This document shows, in pieces, positions 49,791-61,343 of a stretch of DNA of 64,000 nucleotides (positions are counted from its first letter, which is position 1; the number at the start of each line of letters is the position of its first letter). The position numbers and the translations under genes are program-made. The notes under the pieces were generated by a model. That model saw only the letters and a list, made by a program, of their open reading frames with translations. It was not told where the DNA came from and ran no database searches. Origin of the DNA: Struthidea cinerea (lineage: Eukaryota; Chordata; Aves; Passeriformes; Corcoracidae); contig VZTI01004082.1 of assembly GCA_013397865.1 (NCBI GenBank), positions 124,001-188,000 of the forward strand, in the 5' to 3' direction.

Positions 49791-50154
49791 ATTTATGTCA
49801 AGGCAGACTAAAGCCAGTATTCTGAAAAAAATTGTCCTCTCCTATGGACCTTGACCTGTGGAAATCTACTCTCTTGCCTGCATTTTAGTCCATAGCAACT
49901 TAAGAGTTGGCAATAAAATCCCTTCCTTTCATTTGGCAATAAAAGCTTCTTTCAAACAAAGAAAATCTAGATGAATTAGGCTGCTACCAACTCAGAACAA
50001 TTTCTTGTGGTTGGGAAGTCACATCTGAGAATGACTGGAACAGCAAATGTGATGGAAATGAGAACAATAGCAACATTCAGATGGAAGTCCAGCAGTTGCA
50101 TCTCTGATGCAAACAGGTTTTGTGAAGGGCTTCTTTCAAAGCCGTACAAACAGA
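49791..50154. other. unique non-coding DNA, no gene seen
   Basis: No gene or repeat recognised. Confidence 0.6.
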
Positions 50155-50168
50155 CACACACACACACA
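50155..50168. repeat. short (CA)n microsatellite
   Basis: About seven CA units, followed by AAACACATC. Short and probably stable. Confidence 0.85.
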
Positions 50169-51040
50169 AACACATCATTTGGAGGTAGCATTAACATTCA
50201 AGTGGAACAGGTTTTTTATAAACTGCAAGGAATTTGTATTGCTTCAGAGAAATCCAGGGGCTTTTCATAAACTAGGAGGAAGACAGCTGCTTTTTTTGAG
50301 AAGGTCTCTTTTCCCTGAATGATGGTTTCAATTGAATTGTGAGGACTAGAGGGGGAACAGAAAAGCATAATTTTCTTTATAGACATGCACAAGTTCAGAC
50401 ATATGAAATCCAGAACAGGTAGTTGGATTGTAAGCATAATTGTGTCCCAATTCTGACAATAAAATATTTGTACCAAGTTGTCAGAGTATAAAATACACAT
50501 CCTGCAGAAAAATTCTTACCAAGGACAGTTAAAGGAGATGTTGAGGATGTAACATGGAACAAAAGGAAAACAGCCAGTTTTCTGAATTGTTTTTTTCTGT
50601 TTTAATGCATATGCATCCAGGGATCTTGATCATACAGGACTGGATTTACTGTGTATTTTCTTCATCATAAAAAATCCCCAGCACACAATGAGCCACAAAG
50701 GCTTGAGCCACACATGTCAGACCAGGATTAAACATTCCACAAAACTCCAGGGCTTTTCAAATCCAAGGTTGTGCTCTTTCTGATTTCATATAGAATAGGT
50801 GGTTTTGTGCTTCTAGGTATGATCTTCTTCACTTACAGGGAAATCTTTGGCTGAGTGTTTTTTCTGTGATGTCTTCCTCCAAGATACCACTAAAATAAAG
50901 TAATGCAATGCAGTTTTGTCTGAAAAATTTAAAAAGCTTTATTCTGACAAGGCCTAATTTGGGAGTAAGTGGAAAGGGTAACTACACATATGAGTAGATG
51001 GGACTCCAACACATCAAGAAAATGCATTCTCCTGATGGAG
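50169..51040. other. unique non-coding DNA, no gene seen
   Basis: AT-rich sequence. No exon or repeat recognised. Confidence 0.6.
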
Positions 51041-51720
51041 CAATTGAGTGAACAATGAAGCTCTTTAGACAGCCTCATGGAAAGGGAATTAAGTCGCAAT
51101 CTGTGAGTGTTTTGAGGAGGAACAGGGAAGCCCTGGGCTCCATATGGCTCTTGGCTATCAGGAGTTTTCCAGAAAAGTCTTTTGATTGGGCAAAGGCTTT
51201 TCCTTTGGGTAGTACATCCAATAGCTGGGATACAGATACTGGTGCATGCCACCCCTCTTCTCTGTCTTTCCCCTTGCTCAGATTGCAGGTGCTGAAGGTC
51301 CTGGTTCTCCTGCCTGTGGTTATGCTGCCAGCCCACTCCTCTGTGGTGTGGAGCCCAGCCAGCAAGGCCAGCAACCACATGCCTATCCCATGTAGACCTC
51401 TCTCACCAGCACTCCTAAAGAGAATCCATAGTTCCTTCACACACCCTTGTGCCCCTGAGGAGCCTCAGGACATCCCTCTGCAGGGCTTTGTCTGTGCCGT
51501 GAGAAGCTCAAAATCCCCACTTGTGCTGGGCAACTGTCTCCTCAGCCAGGGTCACCTCCATGGTTTTAAATTGAGAGAGGACAAAACAGCATTCAAAAAG
51601 GCTGGCTAGTGCAGGAAATGACCATTTCTCCCAGATGAGAGCCCTGATCTCTCCAAATAGCACTGGGAAGTGAGACCAGCACAACAGATCCTCCAAGGGT
51701 GGCACCAGGGGTTCTCCTCC
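51041..51720. other. GC-richer patch with long overlapping open frames, no gene assigned
   Basis: The plus strand holds a 184-codon frame (51055-51609), opposed by minus frames of 149 codons (50929-51378) and 121 codons (51075-51440). None has a signal peptide, transmembrane pattern or domain I can name. Mutual overlap of open frames on both strands points to low stop density in GC-rich DNA. An old, unrecognised repeat or a lncRNA exon remains possible. Confidence 0.4.
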
Positions 51721-54700
51721 ACCTCAGACACACACCCATGTATATTCAGCATTCATTGCTGTAATGCAGTGGGTTTAAGGGCACAGTGAGGAAAAAGGTT
51801 TGTGTTGATTCCCTTTTCTATGCAAACTGACATGACATCTCCTTTCCCTGCTTGTGATCTCCCCTCGTGCTGGGCCAAATCCCCACCATGTGCTTCTTGC
51901 AACCAGCACGAATCAACCAGTGAGGAAGGAATGCTAAATATCAGTAGGGCTTCTAGGCTAACAGCTCATGCACAAAGTAAGAAAAAAACCATGAAAACAA
52001 TGAAAGAAGAAGAAAAAAAAGAGAGAGAGATTCCCTGCCTTTAGTAGAGCATTACTCAGTCATAAGCTATGTACTTTTGAGCTTCTTTTGCTCCCCTGCC
52101 AAGACTCTCAGAGAGGGAAAACCAGGACAGACACGTGAGAAGAAGAATAAAGAATAATATATAGAAAAGGAAAAACAAAATAATGTCTGAGTTTGACAAT
52201 AGGTCCCCCCCCACTGCTGTTTACCTGTCTGATGTTTTCCCAGTGATGGCAGCAGAAGATATGTGCTTAAACTGTGTTTCAAAAGACTGATAACTCCAGA
52301 GCATCTCCATTTTCTGCCCTTGCCTTGTCCTGTTGTGTAACTGTGTGTCAGGCCAGGAGCCAGAGCTGACATCACATTGCAGAGGACTGCCCTCGGTCTT
52401 GCATAACCTTAATAGGACAGCCACTTGGAAAGTGTTTATGTGCCATTATGTGCCATTGCTTTTCTAACTACTCTGCTGCATTAGGAGACCAGAGTCATTA
52501 TAGACCAGGCAGATATATTAATTGCATTTGCATCATTGATGTCGACCATGAGGCATTTCAGTAGGCCCTGATATTTCAGGTCCTGTTCCCATCCCAGCAG
52601 GAGCAAAACTCTAGCTGTGCCAAGTGATTGTAACTGACAGCAGTGCTATTGCATTTTATCCCAGGAGGGTTTTGTTACCTCAAAATGGTTTGTGATTACT
52701 CTGTGGGATATCATCAGAAAAATGCCCATCATGCTGCAGATGCATTCAGGGTCTGTGCCCAGCATTGTATGATTTATGTCTCTGAATAACAGCATTCCTG
52801 TTTGCTTGTGGTGTGCTGCTTATTGGGCCCAAAACATCTAACATGCTTTTTAGATAAGTGGTAGCAGACTACGAAAATGGAAGTGTGCGGGAACTAGGGA
52901 TAGAGCTAAATGCATGCTGCTCTGCTTGAAAAGTGTGTCCTTTTTGTCCCTGTTCCTACTGTGACACTTCTTGTTGGACACTGACCCACTTTGCTGCCCT
53001 GTAGCAGGCAGAGGCTGGGTAGACACTGGCCCTAGAACATGCTGCTTTCCTCGCCTCACTGCTGGGATGAGATGTGAAGCAAACTAAGGTTATTAACTCC
53101 TGATGCAATTTAAGAGCTGCCAGCCTGTATCTGCCATTAGCACTGCCCTTCCTACCAGAAGGAAGGATTAAGGACCTGGTCATGGAAATGAAAAACTGCA
53201 GATGGCTCTGCTAATCCTGCAACATGGAAGGTGACATGAACCTCTGCATTCAGAGTGGCTGCTATCTTCCTGGCCTCTACTTGTTTTGTGGTGGTTGGAC
53301 ATGCACCTTCTCATGTGTTTGGGGAAGATAGGACACTACTCAGAGGGAAAAAAAATAAAAGGGAGTGGAAGGAAATGTAACAGAGAGAATTTTCCACCAA
53401 CTGAAATAAGGCTCAAGCTGCTGCATCTTTCACTATTACTATTAAATCTACTTGTACAGGTACAAATGAACTCACTCTAAATAATATCAAGAGAAAAGTG
53501 ACTGCCTGCTTTTCTCCCAAGTGTCCCTTCTTATTTAGCAGTGATGGTGTTAATTTTAGAGTATTAAACAAGATGTAAAATTTTTCTGTCTCATTCTTTT
53601 CCTGTCTTGTATCTAAACATTTTTAGAGATGACAGCTACCAGCATTCATAAAGTGAAGATTTGTTTTGGTAAATTTGTTCCTACCACAATTATGCTGACA
53701 AGTTCTCAAAAGAAAGATCTCTCCTAAAAACTTTGAGTGAGATCTTTGATTGTACTTCTAGGCTGAAAGGAATTCTGTTTTGCTGCAGAAACCTTTCACA
53801 TACTGCAGGCTGTTGCCATTCTGCTTCCATATGGTCCCAGGAAATCTCACTTTCTCAGGAGAGTAAGCTGGGGGAAAGAAGATGTTAGGCAATGCATTCT
53901 CCAGCATGTCCCCCCCATTTTCTCTTTTCTAGCCAGAAGGTTTCCTCTTTGGCAGGAGCAAAGAAAATGCTTTAAAAACGAATTATCATACTCTAAGGAA
54001 TCAGTTCACAGAAGACCAGTTTGCCCCATGGATCCTCATGATTTTATAATCATTTTGGTCACAATAAAAGGTCATAATACCAGAGAAAGCCAAACAAACC
54101 TGGAATAGCTTTGGCTTAAAGAGTTCTTCCTTTAACTGGTTACCCACAATGGTATACAGGACTTACAGGGCATTAAGTATCCAAACAAAGTACTCCAGGC
54201 TCAGTAATTTTCAAATAGCAGCTGATTTTAATTTTTTCTTTGGCATTTATACACACATCCTATTGCAAGCTTGATTAATTTCTTTTTGTGCTGGAAAAAA
54301 TGTTAAAGCTGGAATGGGAAGTCAAGAAAGTGGGAATTCATACACTGAGTGCATATGTGGTTTAGTGGTGTGTGCCATGTGTACACATCACTTACTGGGG
54401 AAGTTAAATCACTTTTGGATGCAAATTTCAGCAACTGCTTCCAAAACTCCATCAACTTTCAAACTTTGAAGTTACGTTCTCCACAACCTGTTATTGAAAT
54501 ATTTCTTGCCAGCTCAAAGCAAGCACCATTTTCTAAAGCAGAGATTTTTCTTCTTTTGCTCTGCAGGCTGCAAAGTGATGCTCTTTACTTGCACTTACAG
54601 TCTCCCACAAACTGGAACTGTCTTCTCTCTGTTAGGAACACAGCATCTCTTGTGCATGGAAGGTTTTTATTTTGTTTTTAACTTCTCATACTTTCTTCAT

Positions 54701-55785
54701 CACCAATGATAAAAATGAATGCAGTGTTCTTCTGTGCACAAACAGGACCTCATTCATTTACACAGCTATTAGGGAAGCCTAGGAGTTGTGGACATGCACA
54801 AAAGTCTGTCAGTCTCAGCAAACTACTGTTCCTTTGTGGTGGGTGCCTAATACAGTAGTTACACAGAATTTACATGACAAAGGAATTAAAAAGTATCTTT
54901 AGCTCTGACTTCCAGATGACTGAAGAACAAGTTTCAATAAAAGGAGTTATGACTCACGCACCAGTTTGAAAAAGTGCCTCCTGTCACTGGGAAGAACAGC
55001 TTTCTGTTCACTCCTTTCAGGCTGTTTCCTTACAATAGGGGACAGACTGGGTAGTGGTCGCTCTGTGCTGGGAAGCTCTGACTCCCCACTGAAATTGTTG
55101 TTTCAGATGCGGGCATGCTGCAGTTGCTCTGGCCACTGGTGGTTCCTTGGTTCCCCTGGGCCTCAAACCATCCACAGGAACAACCTTCAGAGGGTGGTTG
55201 GTGGGCTCAGGTGGGCCCCTGAGTTGGCACTGTCTGGGAGGGCGTTCAGCACATCAGAGGCCTCTTCTTTAGAGCTTGCTGAGCTTGGTGACCTCCTCAG
55301 CACACAAGAAGTGCTTTTGCAGAGACATGGCTTCCACAAACAGCTCAGTTAGTGAGTGGAATAATTTAAATCCTTATCTCCCCTTCCTCTGTTGGTGCCT
55401 CTCTGGCTGTGTCCTGCCTCCCTTGCCCCATGCCTCCATAGCTCTGGCCAAACATTCAGGTTTTTTAGTTCATTTCCCCTTGTTCCCATTATAAAAAAAA
55501 AAAATGCAACTGATGCAAATATTGCCTCTCTGGGGGAACTGGTCTTTGCTGGGCAATCATTGTCACTATAACCTTCCCAATGGAGTTTAATTATGTGCTT
55601 GCGATTAAGCAATTATGTATTACCAGGAACAGAGTAAATCAACCCTTTTATCTCCACTAACACGATATTTCCTGTGAGCCTTTCTGCCAAAAGAACATAG
55701 GGGAAAGATGGGATGGTTCTACATGTTACGTAAGCATGTCTATTTCAGGAGCTCGCAGCACTGTGTGTTGGACAAAGCCACCTCT
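51721..55785. other. unique non-coding DNA, no gene seen
   Basis: Contains a purine-rich patch (about 51980-52030), a direct repeat TGTGCCATTA/TGTGCCATTG (52438-52457) and a poly(A) run (about 55493-55504). Frames up to 128 codons (54966-55352) have no domain. No RNA gene recognised. Confidence 0.55.
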
Positions 55786-55811
55786 GCTCCAGCTCCAGCT
55801 CCAGCTCCAGC
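55786..55811 (+). repeat. (CTCCAG)n hexamer repeat
   Basis: Four tandem CTCCAG units. They produce an Ala-Pro repeat in the 144-codon frame at 55708-56142, which is not supported as a gene. Confidence 0.9.
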
Positions 55812-56285
55812 ACGGCCACCCAGCTCCTGCCCCATGGCCAGGGCACCAGACCCACACAGCAGCCAGCGCTGGGTGACTGTCAAACACAGCTCTCAAGCCC
55901 CATTCAGAAGCTGGGAAATATATTTCAAAGATGTTGCGCTCTCGCGGATGATGTTCCTCAGGCTCAGTCGAATGGTCACCCCGTCTGAAAGCACTGGGCT
56001 TGCAGAGAGGGGGATCTTGGAGCTGTGTGAGTTTTGCTGTGCAGATAAAAGAGAAAAAAGGCCACCCAGGCTCTCGCTTGCTCTGTGTTCAATTAGCTTG
56101 TTCACTGATGGGCTAACACTGCAGAATGGATTTTCCCACTGATTGATCTCTTAATGTAAATGAGTTATGCTTTCAAACTCAAACCATACATACTTCTTTT
56201 TTCCCCTTGGAGCTGTTCTTCCCACATATTCTGTTCAGAGTGTACTTCCTCTCCAGCGAGTATTTGCAACACTATTGCACTTGAG
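55812..56285. other. unique non-coding DNA, no gene seen
   Basis: Both strands are open for 70-144 codons around 55890-56110, but no domain or splice model was recognised. Confidence 0.5.
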
Positions 56286-56331
56286 GGCCTACATTATCCT
56301 TATTTCTAGGCCTACATTATCCTTATTTCTA
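56286..56331 (+). repeat. 23-base perfect tandem duplication
   Basis: The unit GGCCTACATTATCCTTATTTCTA is present at 56286-56308 and 56309-56331 with no mismatch. It is recent, polymorphic or an assembly artefact. Confidence 0.95.
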
Positions 56332-59300
56332 TAATCAGCTCTGAGGTGGCCATTTGTGTCAAGGTGTCTGTATTTATTTATTATTTTCCTGTCTCTTCTC
56401 TTGTACTATTTGAAAAGACTCTGAAGAGTTGATCCGTGCAGCTCCTTCACCCAGGTTTTTACAAAGGAATAAATAATATATGATATGCGTGACATTTTTC
56501 CACATACGTCCACAAAGGCATGATTTGCCAGTGATGCTTTGAGCAATCCAAGATTCATTCAGGTATTATAAAATTTACCTTCAAAAAGAGATTGTCCTTT
56601 TTGAACACAATATATGCCTCTCTTTTGCAATATTTCTCTTGTTTGTAATTCACATGTTCCCTATTAAATTTTCAGACCTTGATAAGGAACTTTACTTTCT
56701 GTACTTGCAGCAGTAACTATTTAGTGCCTAGTGGCTCACTTCTCCAGAGCCAAACTGTCACTTGAACAGTCTTTGGGATCTGTAACAGTAAAAATCCAAT
56801 AATATAGTGGAAAGCAGTTTAAGTTTTAGTGGAATTATGCCCACTTTCCAAACCAAATTGGATCACTACTTTAGAACCTGAAATTTTACCCTCATAGTCT
56901 AATTCCTGTGTGCTTAGAGAAACCGAAGCAGATAGAAAAAATGCTAGAAAGGCATTGATTCTGAGTAATATTATAGTTGCCTTCTTAAAAAAAAAAAAAG
57001 AAAGATATTACAAATAAAACTTTTAAAACTTGCTGTTGTCATAAAACTGAATTTTTCCTTAGCCAAGTATGGTATTCCAGAACACTGCTATTTAACATCT
57101 AATCACATTAAAATAGGAACTTCGTAATACATATTTATGAAGACAGTAGCTCATGAATTTTGAGATTATTTCTATTAAAAGCAACATAATAAATCTGTCA
57201 CTTTTGGTTTCTGTATGAAATCTGGCAAGAAAGTCCCTCAGGTAGAACTGAAGATATTGTAAATTCTTGCAGTAAAGAATAAGTCCAATTGCATTTGGGT
57301 ATACAGGTTTTCAAATAACAATTCGGGATTCTTAGATTAAAATTATCCTTTGGTGAACTGAGCGTCTACTCATGGTAATTTGTACCTTGTTTTTCTTTTT
57401 CAACCCCAAATCACTGAAACAGTGGACAGTTCTGGAATGAATTGGCATGAATCTGTGGTGCCACAGCCTGAAGTGGGAACTGATTTGCAATGCAGCCTTG
57501 TAGCGTATTCTGGATGTTGGTGGTCACAGGCAGTATTGTCTCTCCTGTTCAGAGCTGACTGCATCTCCCATGTAGCCTTTCCCAGCACACCTGGGGGTAT
57601 TGACTCTTCAAGACATGACTTAGACCTTCTGGAGGCTTGGAGGAATAAGAGTCAGCAATCTCATGCTCATTTAGGTCATCAGTGTTCTGCCTGAAACGAA
57701 GAGGACTACAAATTAAGGATGGAAAATTCTTCAGCATGAGCCTAAATTTTCTTATAGAAATGATTGGCCTTTGGTTAAAAATATCAGGCTGGCCAGATGG
57801 CACTTCCAAAGGCATCTGGGGGGATTTGAGATAGAAGCGTGATGACCAAAATCAGAAGAGGCACAGTGGAAGATGCTCTGCCAGTGGTATTCCATGGTCC
57901 CATGGGGCAGAAGGCCAAAATGTGTGTCCATGCAAGAAGGCTTGAGAGCTGACATTTCTCGTCCAGAACCCTCCTGCACCCCATGCCCGGTCCTCCTGGA
58001 GCTCAGTGTGAGCTTAATGGAAATAAATCTAGCATGAGGGAATGGGGAGAACGAGGGAGCAGAAAGCTAGGAAAGTGGATATTTCTCTTTTGACCATGCA
58101 GCAGGACAGTCCTTGTGTCATAAGTCCTTTTGTTCCAGAGCTCACCCACCTCTCACCCATGCTGTCCACCCCCAGCCTTCTGCCAGTGTTTCACTTCAGT
58201 GCCCCCTCCTGCTCCCCTGGCCCTTGGGAACTAAGTCTGTGGCTCCTCTGCAGCAAGTGGATGGGGTCCCAGGATCTCACGGACATCCCTGCTCCTCCTC
58301 AGTGACATGCAGCAGGGTGAAAAATCATATGAGCTGAAAAGCCAGCTTCCAAAGTGCTGAGTTGTTTGATTTTCTTTTACAGCAGTGCTCATTCCCATGG
58401 TTTCAGTTTGTTCCACAGCCCAAAATAGCAGTAAGGCATGCTCACTGTGTATGTGGTGGAACGACATCTCACCCTGCCTGCACGCAGACCAATAAGCTTT
58501 TCTGCAGAACGAGGATGCATGAAAGCATTGCCACAAGTTGCAACAACTGTCTTAGCTCAGCAGCCACAGAGGCGAGGCAATTTTGTGCTCCCGAACAAGG
58601 ATTTTTACCAAATTCAGTGTTAGATCAAGAAGTCTGTGTGCAGGAGCCCCATGATATTGCTACTTTGATCAATATAGTGTGACCAAAAAATCATCTGAAA
58701 GTCATCAACTTCTCCTAATAGAAGCCCTTGTAGACCAGTTACTTTTCATTATCCCAAATTTCAGAGGCTGTCATCGTTTATCTATTTGCCCTTCAGTGCA
58801 GATGAAGAATCTGCACTGTTTACAAACTACTGGACATGCAATTTCTCATCTAAACACAGAAAACCACAGTACTTTCAGTCTTTCAAGGCTGTTCACTTGC
58901 CCTTTGGAGGCATTTATTGCATCTTTTAATTTCTCTCTGTTTCCTCCCTCTTACGGTTTGGATTCAAATACTTCCTCTAATACAAATATTTGAAGAAATT
59001 CAGTTCTAAAGTCTGGGAGCAGCAAAATCAACATATGAGGGAGAAGTCTGAAGAGAACAGAAGAATAAAAACTCAGCATGTTACAATAAAGACATAATTA
59101 AAACAGACTATTTTTTTATGCAGACAGTAATGTTTCCAAAAATCAAAAGACAGTTGCAAATTTCCTTGGTCCCTTCAAGATAAGAAGAAAAGAAAATTAG
59201 AAACACTTCACTGAAGAATAATAATGAAATTAGGCAGTTATCAAGAGCATGTAATTGAAAATTATCAAGAAAACACACTTAGAGGGACAGGAGTTCAAGT

Positions 59301-59976
59301 AAGCTCCTCGCGTGATAAAATGGTAGTGTTCTTAATTATGAGCTGCAGTATCAGCAAGCTGTTGACCATTAATACCAGGAAAACTCACTGTGCTTATTAT
59401 CCACTCTCCCATGACTCACACAGTGCATTATCTTGTAGCACCACAAAATGAACACGCCAGATTTTCTCACGATTGGTTATATGTACATCCCAGTGGAAGG
59501 CTGGTTCAACATCTATGAGAAGGGCAGTCATGGTCAGACATAGCCAGTGCAGAAATTAGTTTTACATTTTTTTTCCTAGACTTATTCTCACCCGATTTCT
59601 ATCTCCTCCAGTTTTATACAGACATCACCAGCATGCCATGTGTTCGGTAGTTCAAAGATCATGAAGGAAGGGTATCTGAGTTTTACAATAAATAATTTTT
59701 TTCTGCACTGAAAGTCCCCTTTGGGGAAAGCCACTTGTCCTGCTCATCTAGAGAACAGAAGGGGCAAGTTTCTCATGAGAGTTTCCTTGCATGTTCCCTC
59801 CCTGGAAGTAAATAAGACAAAATAGGGCATTTTTCCTTGAGACTGGATCAATACAATAATTTTATGCTTTGTAAAGGGATAATGCAACTGTTTCCACCTA
59901 AGCAGTGATTCCTTAGTATTTCATCAGAAGGAGTACTTGACTTCTAAGGCTGTCATGAGGTAGATTTTTCTCTACC
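56332..59976. other. unique non-coding DNA, no gene seen
   Basis: AT-rich to about 57400, with an A-run at 56988-56999, then GC-richer to about 58650. Overlapping frames of 87-106 codons on both strands in 57380-58680 have no recognisable domain. AATAAAT words near 58021 are not backed by a transcript model. Confidence 0.55.
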
Positions 59977-60026
59977 AATTATTATTATAGATAATAATAA
60001 TAATTATTATTATTATAATATATAAA
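59977..60026. repeat. AAT/ATT trinucleotide inverted repeat
   Basis: ATTATTATTAT is followed by AGATAATAATAATAATTATT and more ATT units, so AAT runs face ATT runs and can fold into hairpins or a cruciform. The tract is entirely A/T apart from one G. Confidence 0.9.
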
Positions 60027-60541
60027 TGCAATTTCCTGAGCAACCATCATTGCAGAAATGCCAGCAAAGGCCAAAATCAAAGCTGCATCTCTTCTGTCCT
60101 GCAGCAGTGAGAGCTGGTGTGAGGGAAGGGTAGTCTTGTCATGGCTTTCCCCTATTAGGGGATGACCAAGGAGTGAAGTTATGGCAAGGTCCAGAGTGCA
60201 CCGTGCACTGCCTTTCTTCTATGGCCAGGCTTGTGCTAAGACAGTTTTCAGCCTTCAGGAAGGACCATGCATAATTATGTGAAGGAGTCAAGGTTCACTC
60301 ACTTGAGGTCACAGGTTGAAAGACATTTATAAAGAAAGCAGGAATGTTTTGTATCAGATATTCTGGATCATTTTATTTAGCTCAAGAGTTTCAACAATAT
60401 ATATTGCTGTTTTGGCACTTCCAATCCCATCAAGAAATTTTTATTTTGACTTCTTGTCCAGATGGATTACCAAACCTGCCATGTCTGGGCCGTCCCAACT
60501 GAACACAGCCTTTGGTGGGAATAAATAAGGTAATCTTTCAG
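60027..60541. other. unique non-coding DNA, no gene seen
   Basis: No gene or repeat recognised. Confidence 0.6.
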
Positions 60542-60742
60542 CTACCCCAAGAGACTGTAGTTCCTTTGTGACTGATCTCTGTACCAATATTCCCCAGTGT
60601 ATGAGATCTGGACTTTCTGCTTGTTGAGCAGTCCAGAGTTTTCATACACGATCATTTTCCCATGCCAAAAATGGATGCTAGGACCCTTCTCTCTGTACCA
60701 TACTTCTGCCTGCAGCTGCCATCTTCCTAGCTGGGGTCCCAT
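60542..60742 (-). pseudogene. possible immunoglobulin-like domain remnant (Fc-receptor-like?)
   Basis: The 66-codon minus-strand frame has the rhythm of an Ig C2-type domain: AEVWYREKG (strand C, residues about 12-20), HFWHGKMIVYENSG (C', about 24-37), NKQKVQISYTGEYWY (E-F, about 40-54), then SQRNYSLLG before the stop. In Fc-receptor and FCRL domains the F strand reads D-x-G-x-Y-x-C; here the Cys position is Tyr, the Asp position is Tyr, and no B-strand Cys is visible upstream. If real it is a decayed exon, and upstream minus-strand sequence (about 60745-60830) is only open in other frames. The resemblance is by eye, on a short stretch, and could be chance. Confidence 0.2.
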
Positions 60743-61318
60743 TGCCTTTGTACGTGAGCAGAGGATTAGGGGGATCAGGAATGTGCAACTGCTACAGATC
60801 CCTGACCGTGATGGTTTTTATTGAGCTCTCTCCACCACTTCTATAACACCTTTATAGATTGTTACATAGCCAGATAAACGTGAACCCCTTTACTCCAATC
60901 ACCAGCATCACAAAGTCTCTCCCTCAAAAAGAGGAATTTGATAGTTAAAAAAATGAGAAAGATGTACAACTTCATCACAGAGTCAAGATTTACTGTTGCT
61001 GCTGCTGAAGAGCTGTGTGGGAAAAGTTGTCTGGTGCCATGGAGTTCAAATCTATAGCAGTGCATTCAAGATGTCTGAGCCCTTGAGAGCATTTGGTGGC
61101 ATAGTGAATTAAATTTAGAGCTGTGCAAATCCGGCTTTGGATTTAGCTTTGTGAGATTCACCTTTGACCTGGCTTTGGATAGAGATTTGGATGCCTGTCT
61201 TGTTCAAATACGGGGGCAGTGTGCATTTTGTGCCACTTTTCAAGATAAAAGGAAAGGGCATAATTTCTACAGAGAATACTTTACCTACTGGTTACAAATT
61301 CAGGTTATGGCATCTGCT
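60743..61318. other. unique non-coding DNA, no gene seen
   Basis: No exon, RNA gene or repeat recognised. Confidence 0.6.
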
Positions 61319-61343
61319 TATGTCTATGTCTATGTCTATGTTT
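61319..61343 (+). repeat. (TATGTC)n hexamer repeat
   Basis: About four TATGTC units, the last incomplete (TATGTT). Any reading frame through it encodes a short repeated dipeptide; no gene is implied. Confidence 0.9.
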
